Counted from the first letter of the stretch, positions 28,786 through 38,028 are shown. The stretch: DNA of 64,000 bases from Bacteroides fragilis (GCF_019583405.1 NZ_SZUU01000006.1:186001-250000); one strand, 5' to 3'. Program-made: numbers and translations. The notes: generated by a model not told the origin, from the sequence alone.

Positions 28786-28793
28786 CAAATGTA
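28786..28793 (-). promoter_or_regulatory. -7 box for cardiolipin synthase
   Basis: The minus strand reads TACATTTG, 28 bp before the chosen start codon. Confidence 0.5.
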
Positions 28794-28839
28794 TGGAAAA
28801 TATCGGATACGAACAACAACTGTCCCGATTCAAAACGAT

Positions 28840-28894
28840 AATCCCTCCGGACCGATACAAAATTAAAGAGATTTTGCATCAGTCCGGAGGGATT
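28840..28894 (-). terminator. 24-bp hairpin terminator after the outer-membrane barrel gene
   Basis: Arms 28840-28863 and 28871-28894 are complementary at 22 of 24 positions around a 7-nt loop. The core is AATCCCTCCGGAC / GTCCGGAGGGATT. It lies 24 bp after the stop of the minus-strand gene at 28919. Confidence 0.75.
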
Positions 28895-28918
28895 TGCCTG
28901 TGTTAACAAGATATCTTA

Positions 28919-31831
28919 TTAAAAGCGGGGATGTCCGCCACCAAAGCCACCGCCGGGACCTCTACCGGGTCCACCAAAACCTCTTCTACCACTATTCATC
29001 ATCTTTTCTCGAGCAGCTTTACTGCCGAAGATATTCAGACGGTAGATAAAGTGTACCATACAGTAACTATTAATACCGTTATATTCGGATACCGAACGCA
29101 TATCGGCTGACAACGAACGGCTGATGTTGCTCTGTTGTCTCAAAATATCATAAACCTCAAAACTAACAGTAGCAGCACCTTTCAGCAATGACTGAGCAAG
29201 TTGTGCATTCCAGATAAGTTCGTCACGGTTCATGCTTGAGTCACGATAGCCGCGACGACTTTGATTGGCGATGTTAGTAGCCAAAGTCATTTTCCAAGGC
29301 ATCGTAATATTGGTACTTGCTCCGTAAGAATACGTATAAGGTTCTTGATTATTCTCCGGACGAAGTTTATTGCGTTCGGCTGTGTAATTGATCGAACCGT
29401 TCAAAGAAAATTCAAACCAATCATTACGATAGGAACCTGTTACTCTCTCACCTAATGTCAGACCTGTACTTGTATTTCTATCATTGTTTTTCGTATCCTG
29501 ATTATAAAGGAACGCCACATTATTCTGGTAATTAACATTAGTGAAAGTATTAATCGTATACTTCTTATTCTTTAAAGCTGTATTGAAACCGAACATACCG
29601 AACGCATTCCAGTTACCATTGATATTCTCCGGTCGTGTAATCAATCCACCGGTTTCTTCATTATAGCGAGTACTGTTACTGATGCTGTTTTGTGTAGCTG
29701 TAAAGCTAAAATGAGTCATGATTCCACGCTGTTTCTCTGCATTATATGTATTATAGAACAAACGCATCGTATGTGCAAAAGAAGGCTTCAATCCGGGATT
29801 ACCCATACGTATATTCAACGGATTGGAGTTATCGGTTATAGGCAACAAGTTCTCCATAGTCGGCTGATTGCTACGTCCCCGATAAGTGAAACGCAACTGA
29901 CTCACCTTTGAGAAACGGAAACGCAAGTCCATATTCGGTGCGAAGTTGAATACAGTACGTGTTGTATCAATCATATAGTCTCCTTTCTTATAAGACAAGG
30001 TAGAGTTCTGTGGTTGGAAAGACATGCCTACATTCAACTGATACTTCGGACGAATGAAACGCACCCCCACTGAAGCATCATGGTTATAATAACGATATTC
30101 AGCATTCTTACTCAAGCTGTCCACTGCATGAGACTCATACCCGGAGGGGAGAGCTCCCCCGATAGCCCAGTCCGGATAATCGAGCAAATCGAACGTGGTC
30201 TTGTCACTCTTGCTGTATTTATACTGAAACTGATAACTGAACTGCAAGAAAGTAGCCTTGGCAATCGGTTCACTATAAGTAACTTGGGCCGTATAGTTAT
30301 AATTGCGTGTAGGAGTTGTAATATATTGATTACGGTACAGGATAGAGTCACCTCCCAAATGATTCAACAATTGATAATAGCGTGTTTCAGACTGTGTGTA
30401 TTGGTCGTTATCATTATTTCCATAACCGAAGACCCCACGGAAAGTCAGGTTACGACCTCTATTATTCAATTTCCGGTTAACCTGCAAAGTGGCATTTCCC
30501 GACAAGCTATTCCCTTTAGACAGCGAAGCACTGTTAGTAGCATTTACACGGATATCTTTCAAGGGATCATCGGAAAGATTGTCAAAATTCAGATAATCAT
30601 TCGGATTTGCCACCAAATTGAAAGGATCTTCATTGAAGGTTCCCGATTCCGAGAGAGAAGCATTATTGGTTCTTCCATAAGAAAAATTCGGGCGAAAAAT
30701 AATGTTTGTCAACGTATCCGGTTTCCACTCCATACGAAAGTCAGCATTCACGTTTGTCCCCTTATTCCGGTTCTTATTATTCGAATTAGAATATGAATTA
30801 CCATTCTGAAGAAAACGCTCGGAAGAATTGATGCTTGAGATGTCAGCATCCTGGAAGTTATATCGTACACTACCTCCCAGTTCGAGCTTGTTGGTCTGAG
30901 TCGCAAAGTTGGCACCCAACATTTTAGTAGCATTCAAACCATTGTTACTACGCCAGCGCGGACCGCCTCCCCCTCCGGAGAATCCCTGATCATTTACATT
31001 ATTCGCCGAGCCTATAATGGAGAACTGGGTTTTATCGACAAAGCGGTTCAGCATCATTCGTCCAGTATAGCGGTCTTTAGTACCGGCTCCCAAATCTGCA
31101 TTGCCGAACCATCCCTGATTCATTCCTTTTTTTACAGTCAAGTCGAGTACCGTTTCTTCTTCACCGTCATCAATCCCCGTCACACGTGCCAGATCCGACT
31201 TTTTATCATAAGTTTTCAGCTTATCGACCATGTCTACCGGAAGATTCTTCAAACCGGTTTTCACGTCTCCACCGAAAAACTCCTTACCATCAACCATAAT
31301 TTTCTTCAGATCCTTACCATTGATTTTTACATTACCGTCATCATCAATTTCAGCGCCCGGAAGTTTCTTGACCAATTCTTCCAGCATAGCCCCCTCAGGT
31401 GTACGGTAAGCACTGGAATTGTACATTAACGTATCTTCTACAACCGTCACTTGCGGAGCTTCTGCTACCACAACCGCTTCTTGCAGCATGACAGCATCAG
31501 TTGCCAGTTCAATATTCCCCATTTTTTTTGCAGGAACATTAGCTGTTAGCTGCACAGGAATAATTTTGGTGACATACCCGATGAAAGATACTTTAAGCAG
31601 ATATTTTCCCGGTTTCTGCTTGGATAAAGAAAAGTAGCCTTGTGTCGAAGTGGTCATACCCGCTACCTGAGCACTGTCAGGGAGAGATAATAACTGCACA
31701 GCAGCGAGTTCGACCGGTTCCTTCGTACCGGCCTCTATTACACGGCCCGATACGGTTACAATTTTGTTTTGCGCATAAGTGGATAGGGTAGCTGTCAGCA
31801 GCAACACCGTCCAGATCAATAGTTTCTTCAT
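28919..31831 (-). CDS. Outer-membrane beta-barrel protein, TonB-dependent receptor type
   Basis: A 970-residue protein with a signal peptide ending at STYAQ (about 21), a carboxypeptidase-regulatory-like beta-sandwich (about 25-110) and a plug-like region (about 140-230). A long barrel of the outer-membrane beta-barrel family 3 type follows. The last 30 residues are Gly/Arg/Pro-rich (GGFGGGHPRF at the end), which is unusual for a barrel whose final strand normally ends in Phe, although the terminal residue is still Phe. No SusD gene is next to it, so it is not a classical PUL transporter. Its substrate is unknown. Confidence 0.85.
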   Translation of the reverse strand: MKKLLIWTVLLLTATLSTYAQNKIVTVSGRVIEAGTKEPVELAAVQLLSLPDSAQVAGMTTSTQGYFSLSKQKPGKYLLKVSFIGYVTKIIPVQLTANVPAKKMGNIELATDAVMLQEAVVVAEAPQVTVVEDTLMYNSSAYRTPEGAMLEELVKKLPGAEIDDDGNVKINGKDLKKIMVDGKEFFGGDVKTGLKNLPVDMVDKLKTYDKKSDLARVTGIDDGEEETVLDLTVKKGMNQGWFGNADLGAGTKDRYTGRMMLNRFVDKTQFSIIGSANNVNDQGFSGGGGGPRWRSNNGLNATKMLGANFATQTNKLELGGSVRYNFQDADISSINSSERFLQNGNSYSNSNNKNRNKGTNVNADFRMEWKPDTLTNIIFRPNFSYGRTNNASLSESGTFNEDPFNLVANPNDYLNFDNLSDDPLKDIRVNATNSASLSKGNSLSGNATLQVNRKLNNRGRNLTFRGVFGYGNNDNDQYTQSETRYYQLLNHLGGDSILYRNQYITTPTRNYNYTAQVTYSEPIAKATFLQFSYQFQYKYSKSDKTTFDLLDYPDWAIGGALPSGYESHAVDSLSKNAEYRYYNHDASVGVRFIRPKYQLNVGMSFQPQNSTLSYKKGDYMIDTTRTVFNFAPNMDLRFRFSKVSQLRFTYRGRSNQPTMENLLPITDNSNPLNIRMGNPGLKPSFAHTMRLFYNTYNAEKQRGIMTHFSFTATQNSISNSTRYNEETGGLITRPENINGNWNAFGMFGFNTALKNKKYTINTFTNVNYQNNVAFLYNQDTKNNDRNTSTGLTLGERVTGSYRNDWFEFSLNGSINYTAERNKLRPENNQEPYTYSYGASTNITMPWKMTLATNIANQSRRGYRDSSMNRDELIWNAQLAQSLLKGAATVSFEVYDILRQQSNISRSLSADMRSVSEYNGINSYCMVHFIYRLNIFGSKAAREKMMNSGRRGFGGPGRGPGGGFGGGHPRF

Positions 31832-31903
31832 TTGCCTGTAGGTTGAATAATAACAATCGTTTGTTTGACAACCTTCAAGGCAAAAGGTTTAATTTAAACA
31901 CAA

Positions 31904-32308
31904 TTATCTTTTAAAGATTTTATCGATTCGCGCTTTTTGCATACCAAATTCAAGGCAGAGCACATTGATAATAAGAAAAATAAGAAAAGAAGAGGTATCT
32001 ACGGTCATGATATCTCCCGTTGCTACCCGATAAAGCATCCCGCCAAACAAAAAAAGTACAGTCAGAAAAATAGCATTACGAGTAGCTTTGTTCCGTATAA
32101 TCTCTGTCTCACGACCTTCATTACGTGATAAAGCAAAAATAATCATCATTGCTCCCAATATCATCAGCAGCTTAATACACTCTTTATAAAATAATAAGTT
32201 ACTGTCCGTTACCATTCCCTGCATCAATAACAGGAATGGAATAAACATAGAAATAACAAGAATCACATATCCTAAAGGACGACAGAATACAGGTAATAAT
32301 GCTTTCAT
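31904..32308 (-). CDS. Small membrane protein of unknown function
   Basis: A 134-residue protein with four predicted membrane helices (about 10-30, 43-60, 75-92, 98-115) and a basic C-terminal tail (KARIDKIFKR). I choose ATG 32308, since the GTG at 32329 overlaps a candidate minus-strand -7 box TATCTTTG (32329-32336). It has no recognisable motif. It precedes the large barrel gene by 73 bp and may be transcribed with it. Confidence 0.7.
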   Translation of the reverse strand: MKALLPVFCRPLGYVILVISMFIPFLLLMQGMVTDSNLLFYKECIKLLMILGAMMIIFALSRNEGRETEIIRNKATRNAIFLTVLFLFGGMLYRVATGDIMTVDTSSFLIFLIINVLCLEFGMQKARIDKIFKR

Positions 32309-32409
32309 CTTATCTAAATTTAATGTCACAAAGATAGCTTTTTCTCATAAACAGAACCCCATGTTTTACATTTTTAAGTGCTAAGTTTCACTATTTATCT
32401 CCGAACTCC

Positions 32410-32417
32410 TATCTTTG
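32410..32417 (+). promoter_or_regulatory. -7 box for aroB
   Basis: TATCTTTG, 27 bp before the aroB ATG at 32445. Confidence 0.6.
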
Positions 32418-32444
32418 CAGTACATAAAAAAACATTGAACCATT

Positions 32445-33506
32445 ATGAGTAAACAAGAAGTCATCCTTTGTGAAGATCTGGAAAGCAGTCTTAAACGTGC
32501 CATCGACAACTGCCCACACGACCGCCTGTTCATTCTCACTGACGATCATACTCACCATCTCTGCCTCTCTCAACTGGCAGGCTTATCAGTCCTGAAAGAT
32601 GCTGTAGAAATCACTATCGGAGCCGAAGACGTACATAAAACACTCGAAACCCTGGCCTCTGTCTGGCAGGTATTAAGTGAAAAAGGCGCCACCCGTCACT
32701 CGCTCCTCATCAATCTCGGGGGCGGAATGGTCACTGATTTAGGTGGATTTGCAGCCGCAACCTTCAAACGCGGCATTGCCTATATCAATATTCCCACCAC
32801 CTTGCTGGCAATGGTAGATGCTTCTGTTGGCGGGAAAACCGGCATTAATTTCAACGGATTGAAAAACGAGATAGGTGCCTTTGCACCGGCAGCAAGTGTA
32901 TTAATCGAAACAGAGTTTCTCCGTACACTCGATGCACATAATTTCTTTTCAGGATACGCCGAGATGCTAAAACACGGCCTGATCAGCAACACCTCCCATT
33001 GGGCTGAACTACTTGCATTCGATACGGAGAAGATGGATTACGGATATCTGAAAAAATTGGTAGGTCACTCCGTACAAGTGAAAGAAGATATAGTGAAACA
33101 AGACCCATTCGAACATGGCATCCGTAAAGCATTAAACCTGGGACATACCGTAGGACACGCCTTTGAAAGTCTGGCACTTGCCGAAAATCGTCCGGTTCTT
33201 CACGGATATGCCGTAGCTTGGGGCATTGTTTGTGAACTCTATCTGTCACATCTCAAAGCCGGCTTCCCGAAGGATAAAATGCGCCAGACCATCCTATTCA
33301 TAAAAGATAATTATGGAGCTTTCCCGTTCGACTGTAAGCAATACGATCGTTTATACAAATTCATGCAACATGATAAGAAAAACAATGCAGGTGTCATAAA
33401 CTTCACACTTCTGAAAGAAATCGGCGATATAAGTATCAACCAGACAACGGACAAAGATACTATTTTCGAAATGTTCGACTTCTATCGGGAGTGCATGGGT
33501 ATGTAA
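32445..33506 (+). CDS. aroB: 3-dehydroquinate synthase
   Basis: A 353-residue NAD- and metal-dependent enzyme that cyclises DAHP to 3-dehydroquinate in the shikimate pathway. Visible signatures are GGGMVTDLGGFAAATFKRG (NAD/substrate loop), TLLAMVDASVGGKTGIN and the metal-binding GHTVGHAFE plus HGYAVAWG. Its length is normal. A second shikimate gene, aroA, occurs 7 kb away but not in the same operon. Confidence 0.97.
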   Translation: MSKQEVILCEDLESSLKRAIDNCPHDRLFILTDDHTHHLCLSQLAGLSVLKDAVEITIGAEDVHKTLETLASVWQVLSEKGATRHSLLINLGGGMVTDLGGFAAATFKRGIAYINIPTTLLAMVDASVGGKTGINFNGLKNEIGAFAPAASVLIETEFLRTLDAHNFFSGYAEMLKHGLISNTSHWAELLAFDTEKMDYGYLKKLVGHSVQVKEDIVKQDPFEHGIRKALNLGHTVGHAFESLALAENRPVLHGYAVAWGIVCELYLSHLKAGFPKDKMRQTILFIKDNYGAFPFDCKQYDRLYKFMQHDKKNNAGVINFTLLKEIGDISINQTTDKDTIFEMFDFYRECMGM

Positions 33507-33549
33507 AGCAGGCATCGTGACAGAGGTATCCACTTCCGATCATGAATAA

Positions 33550-33663
33550 ATGAAGTACCACATAAGAAGCATAAGACGAATCGGCAGATTGCGAAAATCA
33601 CAACTAATACGAATGACCACCCGCCTTAACAATCCCAAGGGGTATCAGGACATATTAGTATAA
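33550..33663 (+). CDS. Possible small basic peptide (doubtful)
   Basis: A 37-codon frame from ATG 33550 in the gap after aroB encodes a very basic peptide (about a quarter Arg/Lys). There is no clear ribosome-binding site, promoter or recognisable family. Chance is a serious alternative. Confidence 0.12.
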   Translation: MKYHIRSIRRIGRLRKSQLIRMTTRLNNPKGYQDILV

Positions 33664-33705
33664 TACATTATTTACTAATCATTTAAATGGATAGTGATCT
33701 GTTCT

Positions 33706-33746
33706 CCAAACCTTTGTTTTAACACAATGTTAAAACAAAGGTTTGG
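33706..33746. repeat. 19-bp perfect inverted repeat with 3-nt loop
   Basis: Arms 33706-33724 and 33728-33746 are perfectly complementary (CCAAACCTTTGTTTTAACA and its complement), separated by CAA. It lies in the 445-bp gap between aroB (ends 33506) and the tRNA gene (starts 33952). No T-run follows, and it is 200 bp from aroB, so it is not a simple terminator. Apart from this, the doubtful 37-codon frame and the tRNA promoter, I see nothing in that gap. Confidence 0.75.
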
Positions 33747-33932
33747 TCGATAAAAGACTTGTTCTCTAACGTCAAGAAACAAATCTTTTGCAAAGAAGAG
33801 TTTTATTATCTCATATTCAGATTAACAATGTTAATGGATCGTTTCACCCAAAACCTCTACTCTCTAAGCATGAAAAATGCTATAAAGGAGAAATAAATCA
33901 TCCGAATATTTTGCTTATTAAAAATAAAATTC

Positions 33933-33940
33933 TACTTTTG
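33933..33940 (+). promoter_or_regulatory. -7 box for tRNA-Pro
   Basis: TACTTTTG, 12 bp before the mature tRNA 5' end. Confidence 0.6.
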
Positions 33941-33951
33941 CACTCGCAATT

Positions 33952-34025
33952 CGGGATGTAGCTCAGCCCGGTAGAGTACGCGTCTGGGGGGCGTGTGGTC
34001 GCAAGTTCGAATCTTGTCATCCCGA
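33952..34025 (+). tRNA. tRNA-Pro, anticodon GGG
   Basis: A complete 74-nt cloverleaf folds by hand. The acceptor stem is CGGGATG/CATCCCG with discriminator A. The D stem is GCTC/GAGT, the anticodon stem CGCGT/GCGTG (with G:U pairs) around loop CTGGGGG, and the T arm is GCAAG-TTCGAAT-CTTGT. The anticodon GGG at loop positions 3-5 reads CCC and CCU. The C1-G72 pair is typical of tRNA-Pro. CCA is not encoded. No integrated element is visible at its 3' end. Confidence 0.95.
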
Positions 34026-34040
34026 CGAATTGAATGAAAT

Positions 34041-34077
34041 AAGGAGTTAAGAATCAAACTTAACTCCTTTTCTTTTT
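34041..34077 (+). terminator. Terminator of the tRNA-Pro transcript
   Basis: An 11-bp stem AAGGAGTTAAG / CTTAACTCCTT (34041-34051 with 34059-34069) is followed by TTCTTTTT. It starts 16 nt after the tRNA. Confidence 0.9.
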
Positions 34078-34209
34078 ATCTGATAGTTTGATTCTCATTT
34101 TTACCGTTACAACACCTACACTGCAAATAGAGAAAAAGCAGAACGTTGAATATTCAATGCAATTCCCCTGATTATTTCCACATATTACTCAGTATCTCAA
34201 GTTTTTTTC

Positions 34210-34217
34210 TATCTTTG
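34210..34217 (+). promoter_or_regulatory. -7 box upstream of the acyltransferase gene
   Basis: TATCTTTG, about 114 bp before the ATG at 34331, implying a leader of about 105 nt. Confidence 0.5.
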
Positions 34218-34330
34218 CCCCAAATAAAACAGCATCCGGAAAATAAACGGGGTATGTCCATTATAAATGGATACTTCGCATAAAAACACAAAATAAAAAT
34301 CGTCTTATTAACAAGAAAACTCAAACAAAA

Positions 34331-35419
34331 ATGAAACGCATTGTTTTTTTAGATTATGTACGCGTATTCGCGTGCTTCCTCGTTATGATCGTACACGCCA
34401 GTGAAAATTTCTACGGTGCCGCCGGATCCACAGATATGGCCGGACCGCAATCTTATTTAGCCAGTGAGGCAGACCGCTTGTGGGTAGCTGTATACGATGG
34501 CTTTTCACGCATGGCAGTACCATTATTCATGATTGTCTCCGCCTTTCTTCTTGCTCCGATGAAAGAAGAACAAACTACATGGCAATTTTATCGCCAGCGA
34601 TTCCTTCGTATCATACCACCATTTTTCATATTCATGGTATTATACAGCACCTTGCCAATGTTGTGGGGACAGATAAACGGAGAGACATCATTAACAGATC
34701 TGTCGCGGATATTCCTGAACTTCCCGACACTGGCCGGACACCTGTGGTTCATGTATCCTTTAATCAGTCTTTATCTATTCATACCTATAATATCTCCATG
34801 GCTGAGAAAAGCCTCGGCAAAAGAAGAACGTTTCTTCATCGGATTGTTTCTGTTATCAACATGCATACCCTATCTCAACCGTTGGTGCGGTGAAGTATGG
34901 GGACAATGTTTCTGGAACGAATATCACATGCTATGGTACTTCTCAGGCTATTTAGGTTACCTCGTGCTGGCACATTATATACATACTCACCTTACGTGGA
35001 GTCGTTCGAAACGTTTCATCATAGGAACCATTTCAATGGTTATAGGAGCTGTATTAACCATCTATTCATTCTATAGCCAGGCTATACCTGGTGAAATTCT
35101 TTCTACACCCGTAATAGAAATAGGATGGGCCTTCTGTACAATCAACTGTGTACTGCTCACAGCGGGTACGTTCCTCATGTTTACGTGCATCAATAACTCA
35201 AAAGCTCCACGAATCATAACAGAAATGTCAAAGCTCAGCTACGGTATGTATCTGATGCACATATTCTGGCTCGGATTATGGGCTACAGTCTTCAAACATA
35301 CACTGGCATTTCCTGCTGTCGTTGCCATACCATGTATCGCTGTTAGTACATTCATCTGCTGCTTCGTAACTGCAAAGATTATCTCATTCATCCCAGGCAG
35401 TAAATGGATAATAGGATAA
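34331..35419 (+). CDS. Membrane acyltransferase, acyltransferase 3 family
   Basis: A 362-residue polytopic protein with about ten hydrophobic segments. It opens with IVFLDYVRVFACFLVMIVHASE, the N-terminal signature of acyltransferase 3 enzymes with the key His (His22) after the first helix; these transfer acyl groups to carbohydrates or lipids at the membrane. PQSYLASEADRLW and a YGMYLMHIFWLG segment near the end fit the family. Surface-polysaccharide O-acetylation is possible, but no glycan biosynthesis genes are adjacent. It ends at a hairpin terminator. Confidence 0.88.
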   Translation: MKRIVFLDYVRVFACFLVMIVHASENFYGAAGSTDMAGPQSYLASEADRLWVAVYDGFSRMAVPLFMIVSAFLLAPMKEEQTTWQFYRQRFLRIIPPFFIFMVLYSTLPMLWGQINGETSLTDLSRIFLNFPTLAGHLWFMYPLISLYLFIPIISPWLRKASAKEERFFIGLFLLSTCIPYLNRWCGEVWGQCFWNEYHMLWYFSGYLGYLVLAHYIHTHLTWSRSKRFIIGTISMVIGAVLTIYSFYSQAIPGEILSTPVIEIGWAFCTINCVLLTAGTFLMFTCINNSKAPRIITEMSKLSYGMYLMHIFWLGLWATVFKHTLAFPAVVAIPCIAVSTFICCFVTAKIISFIPGSKWIIG

Positions 35420-35549
35420 ATATCCGCTATGGGAACTGTTACAAAATTGAATGTTGCAAATACCATAGGGTACAAATCAGATAACTAATAATCAGAGATA
35501 TACAATTCTCTGAATCAGATCATTTTTTTATTCTAAAAACAAATAACAG

Positions 35550-35585
35550 TGAGCCCCTGTCCGGAATACACCTGACAGGGGCTCA
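35550..35585 (+). terminator. Hairpin after the acyltransferase gene
   Basis: TGAGCCCCTGTC (35550-35561) pairs with GACAGGGGCTCA (35574-35585) around a 12-nt loop, 130 bp past the stop. No long T-run follows, so efficiency is uncertain. Confidence 0.6.
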
Positions 35586-35617
35586 ACTCTGAATATATAA
35601 AGATAAAAAGTATAGAT

Positions 35618-35703
35618 ACTTCAGATTCCGTTTTCATCGCCTCATATTGCTGACGAGTAATAGCATCCCGTTCCAACATGTTCTGATAACGTTTATATTC
35701 GTG
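35618..35703 (-). pseudogene. Remnant of an HlyD/EmrA-type membrane fusion protein gene
   Basis: Read on the minus strand, this stretch encodes EYKRYQNMLERDAITRQQYE followed by AMKTE. This resembles the coiled-coil hairpin of HlyD/EmrA periplasmic adaptor proteins. No start and no further homologous sequence is visible on either side; the frame then runs into AT-rich sequence. It lies in the 521-bp gap (35420-35940), which also contains the two flanking terminators. The segment 35705-35880 is not assigned, although a minus-strand frame there stays open for about 35 codons. Confidence 0.5.
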
Positions 35704-35887
35704 GCTGGCGGAAGAGCGGAAGTTTGGTTAGTATACCCTGAAAGGGCTCAAAACGGGGCTTTCTGTATTTCTGTTTCATTCGTCTCGTGGAACTTTATGC
35801 TCCATCCGAGGGACAAAGTTACCAAAAGCAAGATTCAGGTGGGAACGGAAGAGATTATTTTCTTCATACAGCCTCTCCGAAAACCAA

Positions 35888-35925
35888 GAAAGGGAGCCAA
35901 GCACGCAGCTAAACTCCCTCTCTTT
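35888..35925 (-). terminator. Weak hairpin after the GH20 gene
   Basis: GAAAGGGAG (35888-35896) pairs imperfectly with CTCCCTCTC (35914-35922), 16 bp after the minus-strand stop at 35941; the downstream minus-strand sequence is TTCTTGGTTTTC. Confidence 0.45.
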
Positions 35926-35940
35926 ATTCAGGTTACTGTC

Positions 35941-37902
35941 TTATTTCTTATAAACTTTCAAATTTGTTATCTTACTATCAAACTTCCCGGCTTTCTCTAA
36001 TGGGAAAACCAAAGTACGGACATAATTCATAGAATCCTTTCCGGCATTATAGTAAAGTTTCTGAGTATTCATTTCCTCTACCACCTGACCGTTGATAAGC
36101 AAGCGGGTCGACTTATTGTCACCACTGATACCGATGGTCGCTTTCTCACCTTTGTGAATACGGTGACTAAAGGTATTCAAATAACCGTCACGGGCAAAAC
36201 CCAACATACCGCGGATCGGATCGGAAAGATAAAATACGGCATCCGGCGAACGGAACAGTTCCGTACCCTTTGCTTCGTCGGCTCCGTCAATGTCGAATGT
36301 TACCAGATAGTCGTATCCGATTTCGCGATGGGGTGTCTTGCTACCCGGAGCAACGGAAGCCTGTTCATACACCAATCCCGGTGCTGTACCGATACGCCCG
36401 AGTTGGTTCACACCCGGAGCCTCACTGAGGACATTGCGTTGTTTGTCGAAGTCGGCATAGGGAACAGACGTATCTTTTCCTGTCCACATCTTCACAGCCA
36501 AGGTCTGCAAAGCCGGATAAACACGGTGGTGAATATCTTTTGTCGAGATACCGTTGCCTACATGATCGTTCCATACGGCAAACATACCACCGAGGATAGA
36601 AGGGTCTTTCTCCGGGAAAACTGCTTTGCCGATGTGTACAGGAGTCCAGTTCTCATACAGATACTTCGTGTTCAGGTAGTCATAATAGTATCCGGCAGCC
36701 GGAACGATGTATACCAGCCCATCAGGAATACTGATCAGCTTATATCCCTGCTCGATCATGTCTTTCGGATTGGCATAGCCATTGTACCAGGCACTCATGA
36801 TCACATTCTCCGATTTCACCGGTGTATCACCTTTGGCATGTGTCAGTGCTCCCCATACACAAGCCTGTTTGCCAAAGCTCTCTACATAGCGGATGTAGTG
36901 GTCAGTGAAAGCACGGAACTTCTCTACCACATCTTTCTTCTTATTAGAATATTCATCAGTACCGATATGCACTTTCTTTCCACGGAATACCGGTTCATCT
37001 CCTTCCAGATATTCTTTAAAGAGACCATCCATAAACTTATAGGTTTCAGGATTGAACAAGTCGAGGTGATCCATGCCATATTCTTTGCTGCCGATCTCCG
37101 GTTTATAATGTGTAAAAGCAAGGGTATGTGCCGGAGCATCAATCTCGGGAATGATCTCTACATAAAGATTCTCAGCCAGCTTTTGCAAGTCGATAAATTC
37201 ACGTTTGGTGTAATATCCATCTTCGGCAGCCAGTCCGGGATACGTATCCGACTCCAGACGGAACGCAGCATAAGTCTTCGACCAATCATGTTCAAAATAC
37301 TGCTTAAAGCCATTATCATTCAAGTGAATCTGCAAAGTATTCATCTTGTAATAAGCCATGATCTTCACATAGTCCTGAAGGAAAGCAAGAGGAATAAACT
37401 TACGTCCGCAGTCTATCATGAAGCCACGCACGGCATAGTCAGGAAAATCGCGCAAAGTTCCTTTCGGGAACTGGTGGTTTTCACTTTGTTCCGCAATCTG
37501 GAGCAAAGTACGGGTTCCCCAATATACGCCTATGCTTTCGGGAGCAGTCAGCAAGATACGGTCGGTTACTTTTACCGTATAACCTTCTTTACCCAACTTT
37601 TTATCTGAGCGGATGGCAAGGATCACATCGCCGGCTCCGCCTTTGCCCTGTACCACTTCGGGTTTATAGCCGAACATTGTTTCACAATCATCGGCCAGCA
37701 TACGGGCTATGCGCAACAGTTCCGGCTGATTGGCGGGACAGACAATCTTTGTAGCTTCGGTAGGCACAAACACTCCTTCGGCACCTTTCCACTCTTTCAG
37801 TTCGGGAATCACAAAAGGTTTGGGATTAACAACTGCACTGATGCCGGGACAAACCAGGCATAGTGCCACAAGAATCATAAAGAATCGGTTAACAAGTTTC
37901 AT
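35941..37902 (-). CDS. GH20 beta-N-acetylhexosaminidase, secreted
   Basis: A 653-residue enzyme that removes terminal GlcNAc/GalNAc from glycoconjugates. A signal peptide ends near CPGISA (about 23). A GH20b-type N-terminal alpha/beta domain (about 30-150) precedes the TIM barrel (from RGFMIDCGRKF), which carries the paired catalytic residues in HIGTDEYS (Asp316-Glu317). The usual HxGxDE form has Gly before Asp; here it is Thr. A C-terminal beta domain follows. It is monocistronic with its own promoter. Its activity complements PUL2 (galactose, fucose and mannose removal), but no shared operator is evident. Confidence 0.9.
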   Translation of the reverse strand: MKLVNRFFMILVALCLVCPGISAVVNPKPFVIPELKEWKGAEGVFVPTEATKIVCPANQPELLRIARMLADDCETMFGYKPEVVQGKGGAGDVILAIRSDKKLGKEGYTVKVTDRILLTAPESIGVYWGTRTLLQIAEQSENHQFPKGTLRDFPDYAVRGFMIDCGRKFIPLAFLQDYVKIMAYYKMNTLQIHLNDNGFKQYFEHDWSKTYAAFRLESDTYPGLAAEDGYYTKREFIDLQKLAENLYVEIIPEIDAPAHTLAFTHYKPEIGSKEYGMDHLDLFNPETYKFMDGLFKEYLEGDEPVFRGKKVHIGTDEYSNKKKDVVEKFRAFTDHYIRYVESFGKQACVWGALTHAKGDTPVKSENVIMSAWYNGYANPKDMIEQGYKLISIPDGLVYIVPAAGYYYDYLNTKYLYENWTPVHIGKAVFPEKDPSILGGMFAVWNDHVGNGISTKDIHHRVYPALQTLAVKMWTGKDTSVPYADFDKQRNVLSEAPGVNQLGRIGTAPGLVYEQASVAPGSKTPHREIGYDYLVTFDIDGADEAKGTELFRSPDAVFYLSDPIRGMLGFARDGYLNTFSHRIHKGEKATIGISGDNKSTRLLINGQVVEEMNTQKLYYNAGKDSMNYVRTLVFPLEKAGKFDSKITNLKVYKK

Positions 37903-37952
37903 ATCGTGTCGTTATAAAAGGGTTAATTCAACCGGACATCCGATTGCGGAAC

Positions 37953-37983
37953 CAAAAGTAATGCAAATCTATCGATTGTACAA
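37953..37983 (-). promoter_or_regulatory. Promoter of the GH20 gene
   Basis: The minus strand reads TACTTTTG at 37960-37953 with TTG at 37983-37981, a spacing of 20 bp, about 50 bp before the start codon. A second possible -7 box (TAGATTTG) overlaps at 37971-37964. Confidence 0.55.
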
Positions 37984-38028
37984 CATTCTGTTCAAAATAA
38001 AAGAAAGTTGGCACCCCGGCAGACAAAA

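Noticed and set aside
34146..34157. 12-bp palindrome TTGAATATTCAA as an operator
   Set aside because: Short and AT-rich, so expected by chance; it is not clearly positioned relative to the -7 box at 34210.
33952..34330. Integrated element at the tRNA-Pro 3' end
   Set aside because: No integrase, no repeat of the tRNA 3' end and an intact terminator directly after the gene.
35647..36000. 117-codon plus-strand frame overlapping the GH20 3' end
   Set aside because: It overlaps the end of a clear gene and covers the HlyD-like remnant on the other strand; no promoter or family supports it.
36154..37608. 484-codon plus-strand frame opposite the GH20 gene
   Set aside because: It is the antisense shadow of a well-supported enzyme, and its product resembles nothing.
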